A stretch of 64,000 bases of DNA from the NCBI GenBank assembly GCA_903813345.2, contig CAIIXF020000009.1, forward strand, positions 16,767,759-16,831,758, in the 5' to 3' direction. The notes below the pieces were generated by a model. That model searched no databases. It was not told where the DNA came from and saw nothing but the letters and a program-made list of their open reading frames with translations. This DNA is from Owenia fusiformis (Eukaryota > Annelida > Polychaeta > Sabellida > Oweniidae). A program made the translations under genes and the position numbers. Below are positions 61,570 to 64,000 of this stretch, in pieces (the first letter of the stretch is position 1; each line of letters opens with the position of its first letter).

Positions 61570-61683
61570 AGGTCCAAGTTGACTAGGGTCCGAGTTGACT
61601 AGGGTCCAAGTTAACTAGGGTCCAAGTTGACTAGGGTCCGAGTTAACTAGGGTCCGAGTTAACTAGGGTCCGAGTTGACTAGG
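61570..61683 (-). repeat. Right terminal tandem array, inverted
   Basis: Seven units of the same repeat in reverse orientation (AACTAGGGTCCGAGTT). Confidence 0.88.
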
Positions 61684-61695
61684 AACCGATAGTTC

Positions 61696-62860
61696 TCTAG
61701 CTGATTATCTGATACATATGTTAAACAAGCTTGTTTCGTAAGATATTTGGAGCTAAAACATGTTTGATATATATCATTTTCTTCGTAAATTCGTTTATGT
61801 AAGAATAGAAACATTTATATTTATCCCAACTTTTGTATATTTCAGATAGTGATGTATAATATGCAGCAAAGCTGTGGCCTTTTGTAATTTAGGAAGTTTC
61901 AGCCATGTTAATTTTTCCAAAAATAACATGGCAGAGAAGTATCAAAATATAAGAGGACACAGATATGATAGCTAAACTACAAAACAAACTAAAATATACA
62001 AAAGTTAGGATGAATATAGCCTAAATGTTTCTACGCATTTTTACATAAACTGTTTGTTTCAATATGGTCATTTGATAGATTATTTTTCAAATTCAAAGTA
62101 GTCACAAACATTTCTGTTTTGACTGTAAACCTATTGCCTTTTACAATGCTTAACAGATTACTTCGGTCCAAAGCCTTCTCTATATTCCAGCTTTGAGTAG
62201 AAAGACTGAGCTGCCTTGGTATTGTAAATATTGTAAATCATTGTGTCGCACGCATAGTAAATACGGCATAATAATATGAAATATACCTCTATGTACATAG
62301 ATTTGAGAAACATCAGCATACATCTCCGTCTAATATATTGTTATATTTGATTTCTTTAAGCGAGAATAATTTCAAAGTTTCCTCCATTTATTCAAGTCCT
62401 GAACCAGAAGCCATTTTTAGCTACAGCGAGAAAAGAAATTTTGAAATATCTAAATCCAGACAAGCAACGCTTCATCCTAATAAATATAATTAATATTCTT
62501 AAAAATATTTATAAATATTTAAAATGATTTCTAGGTGTGTGTAGCAATTTTTACATACGAAATACGAGTACATACGAAATCAATGAAGTTACATCTAGCT
62601 GTAAGCTTTTTTTCAGTCACACTTTCAAAGGGCTAAAAAGGTTATTTCATCATGTTTAGGGTCATTCTGACCATGCACATTGTGATCCTGGTCATGTAAA
62701 TGATATGTGGAAATAGTTAAATTGACTGGAGGTCAAACCAGAACTCTGTTATCTTTATTCAAAAAATATCTAAAAATGCAAAAAAAATTGTCACTTCCTG
62801 TTTTGTCATTTCCTGTTAACTTCCATAGCACCTTAAGGTACAGCTGGAGAGTAACATTTT
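61696..62860. other. MAT2A intron 1, no recognised element
   Basis: AT-rich sequence without exon or clear repeat. Confidence 0.35.
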
Positions 62861-62874
62861 GGTAAAAAATTGCT

Positions 62875-63200
62875 ATACCTGCACAGGTTATTTTCTAGTA
62901 CAAAATAAAGTATGAAGGCATGTGTCATTTCCTTGCTTTTTTTAGGAAAGTATAATTACATTGTTTTCTTTTAGAATATCTGGTAGGAGTTCAATGGGAA
63001 CTCCAAGAAATTCCGATATTTCACACTTTCTATTTTTCCAAATTTTCTTTCAAAGTTTTCAGGCAACACATGAACTACAATTGACCTGTTTCCAGGTTTA
63101 CTAAAAATAGACAGTGTAATGTTCATTTCCTGAAAAAAGCAAGGAAATACACACATGAATTCATACTTAATTTTGTACCAGAAAATAACATGTGCAGGTA
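62875..63200. mobile_element. Foldback element
   Basis: TACCTGCACAGGTTATTTTC and AAGGCATGTGTCATTTCC at the left pair with GGAAATACACACATGAATTC and GAAAATAACATGTGCAGGTA at the right. The arms are ~75 bp and the core ~170 bp. Confidence 0.62.
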
Positions 63201-63309
63201 CACCCTATGCAGACAGAGCCTGTGGGAAATATTGGGTGCGGCGCAAATGAGCGGAGGGTGCGGAGCTAACGGTCATTTTTGAATTTAAAATTGGGATATT
63301 TCTGAAACT

Positions 63310-63640
63310 AAGCCGTTTTGGGACTTCAAATATACCAAGATATGTGTATTTGACACCAAATATCAATACATTTGTGAAAATAGTAGCGCAATTCATTTTA
63401 TAGCAAATTATTTTTGCATCTTGGAAGCCAGGCAGTATCTGCATGGGTAGTGTATCTTGAACACCATTTTTATGAATGCTGGGGACTCGGTATTAAAAGG
63501 ATAATTTCAAAATATATAGGTCTGGGAAAGGTTTAAGGCACACTGCGTCGCTATGAAATGAATTGCGCCACTATTTTCACAATTTTATTGATATTTGGTG
63601 TCAAATACACATATCTTGGTATATTTGAAGTCCCAAAACG
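63310..63640. repeat. Foldback/inverted repeat
   Basis: CGTTTTGGGACTTCAAATAT at 63316 and its complement ending at 63640 bound ~90-bp arms (ACCAAGATATGTGTATTTGA and TGTGAAAATAGTAGCGCAAT are in both). It abuts the element starting at 63641. Confidence 0.65.
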
Positions 63641-64000
63641 TTATCCCGTTCCAGGACTATAGTCCTGTACGGAGCCAATACATTTGCCTGTACGATTACA
63701 ACTTGGGAGAATTATCTACGCCCCTTCCACTTAAGAAACCTACCTCAATGCATTCTAGAACTCAAAATGTAACTTCTAATATATTGGAACCGCCGATTGT
63801 CTGGGTTAGTTGGCAGAACGAGGTCTTTTTGTTTCTTATGGCTCTTTTGGTCGAAGTTCGATTAAGATGGCGGTTATAACGGAATTTCCCGAACTCTTCC
63901 GTAATAGCACGAACTTGGTTTTTCGTTACTTCACTTCCATGTAAAATGGATTTGTTTCCGGTAAGAAACATTGTTTAACCATTCGGTATACAGTTAAGAG
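63641..64000. mobile_element. Partial MULE-like foldback, related to 14451-14998, runs off the window
   Basis: It starts TTATCCCGTTCCAGGAC (the other copy: TTATCGCATCCTACGAC). It shares CCTACCTCAATGCATTC and, ~150 bp in, CGCCGATTGTCTGGGTT and GGCAGAACGA with the 14451 element at matching spacing. The right half would lie beyond 64000. Confidence 0.55.

Larger units (their letters stand above)
60405..61687. mobile_element. DNA element with tandem-repeat termini and 8-bp duplication (Merlin/hAT-like?)
   Basis: GATAGTTC flanks both ends (60397-60404, 61688-61695). The ends are inverted: GGTATCTGGTCAACTCGG at the left, and the complement GGTTCCTAGTCAACTCGG at the right. Inside, each end has about seven tandem ~17-bp units (CTCGGACCCTAGTTAA and, inverted, AACTAGGGTCCGAG) at 60411-60531 and 61570-61683. 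The ~1.04-kb core is very AT-rich, without an ORF. An 8-bp duplication with GG-starting ends fits Merlin, with hAT as alternative; non-autonomous. Confidence 0.75.

Noticed and set aside
57363-64000. Search for MAT2A exon 1 (ESVGEGHP coding) on the minus strand
   Set aside because: No matching reverse-complement sequence with a donor was found, so exon 1 is taken to lie outside the window.

Overview
This is an AT-rich, intron-rich animal nuclear sequence, not bacterial. All 22 coding exons I could place have GT-AG splice sites, the proteins are clearly metazoan, there is a eukaryotic tRNA-Cys gene, and about half of the window is interspersed or tandem repeat. I read it as an invertebrate, probably marine (lophotrochozoan or invertebrate deuterostome), but I cannot name a species.

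Layout. (1) 1-960: a foldback repeat. (2) 961-6729: a complete 5.8-kb Polinton/Maverick-like element. It has 5'-AG...CT-3' inverted termini and a 6-bp AACCAA duplication. It holds an intact poxvirus-A32-type packaging ATPase gene (minus strand), a small basic-protein ORF (plus strand) and, inside its left terminal region, a tRNA-Cys gene. (3) 6736-15000: no recognised gene; foldback elements, a mariner-type MITE and a degenerate ~162-bp satellite. (4) 15024-42111, plus strand: twelve exons of USP39, the catalytically dead ubiquitin-protease-like splicing factor (Sad1 in yeast). All exon phases join into 473 residues; the N-terminal exon(s) upstream were not found. Its introns hold a 50-bp minisatellite, Helitron-like elements, a mariner copy, a Penelope-like RT fragment, the satellite and many MITEs. 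(5) 42112-46660: the convergent intergenic region, with a piggyBac-type MITE in the USP39 3' UTR. (6) 46661-57362, minus strand: S-adenosylmethionine synthetase (MAT2A/Sam-S), all exons except the first, which should lie beyond 64000. (7) 57363-64000: intron 1 of that gene, with a 1.28-kb element whose termini are tandem repeats and which has an 8-bp target duplication.

The most notable biology is in the S-adenosylmethionine synthetase gene. Two of its exons are duplicated in tandem: exon 4 (active-site gating loop; 113 bp twice) and exon 8 (C-terminal domain; 134 and 140 bp). Lengths and phases mean that the frame survives only if exactly one of each pair is used, which predicts two mutually exclusive exon sets and up to four enzyme isoforms. 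A near-perfect intronic hairpin sits just upstream of one alternative exon 4.

USP39 and MAT2A also lie close together on human chromosome 2p11.2 (from memory), so their tail-to-tail adjacency here may be old microsynteny. The USP39 copy lacks both the catalytic Cys and the catalytic His, and has gained a cysteine two residues past the dead catalytic position. A foldback transposon has landed directly against the 3' splice site of its first visible exon.
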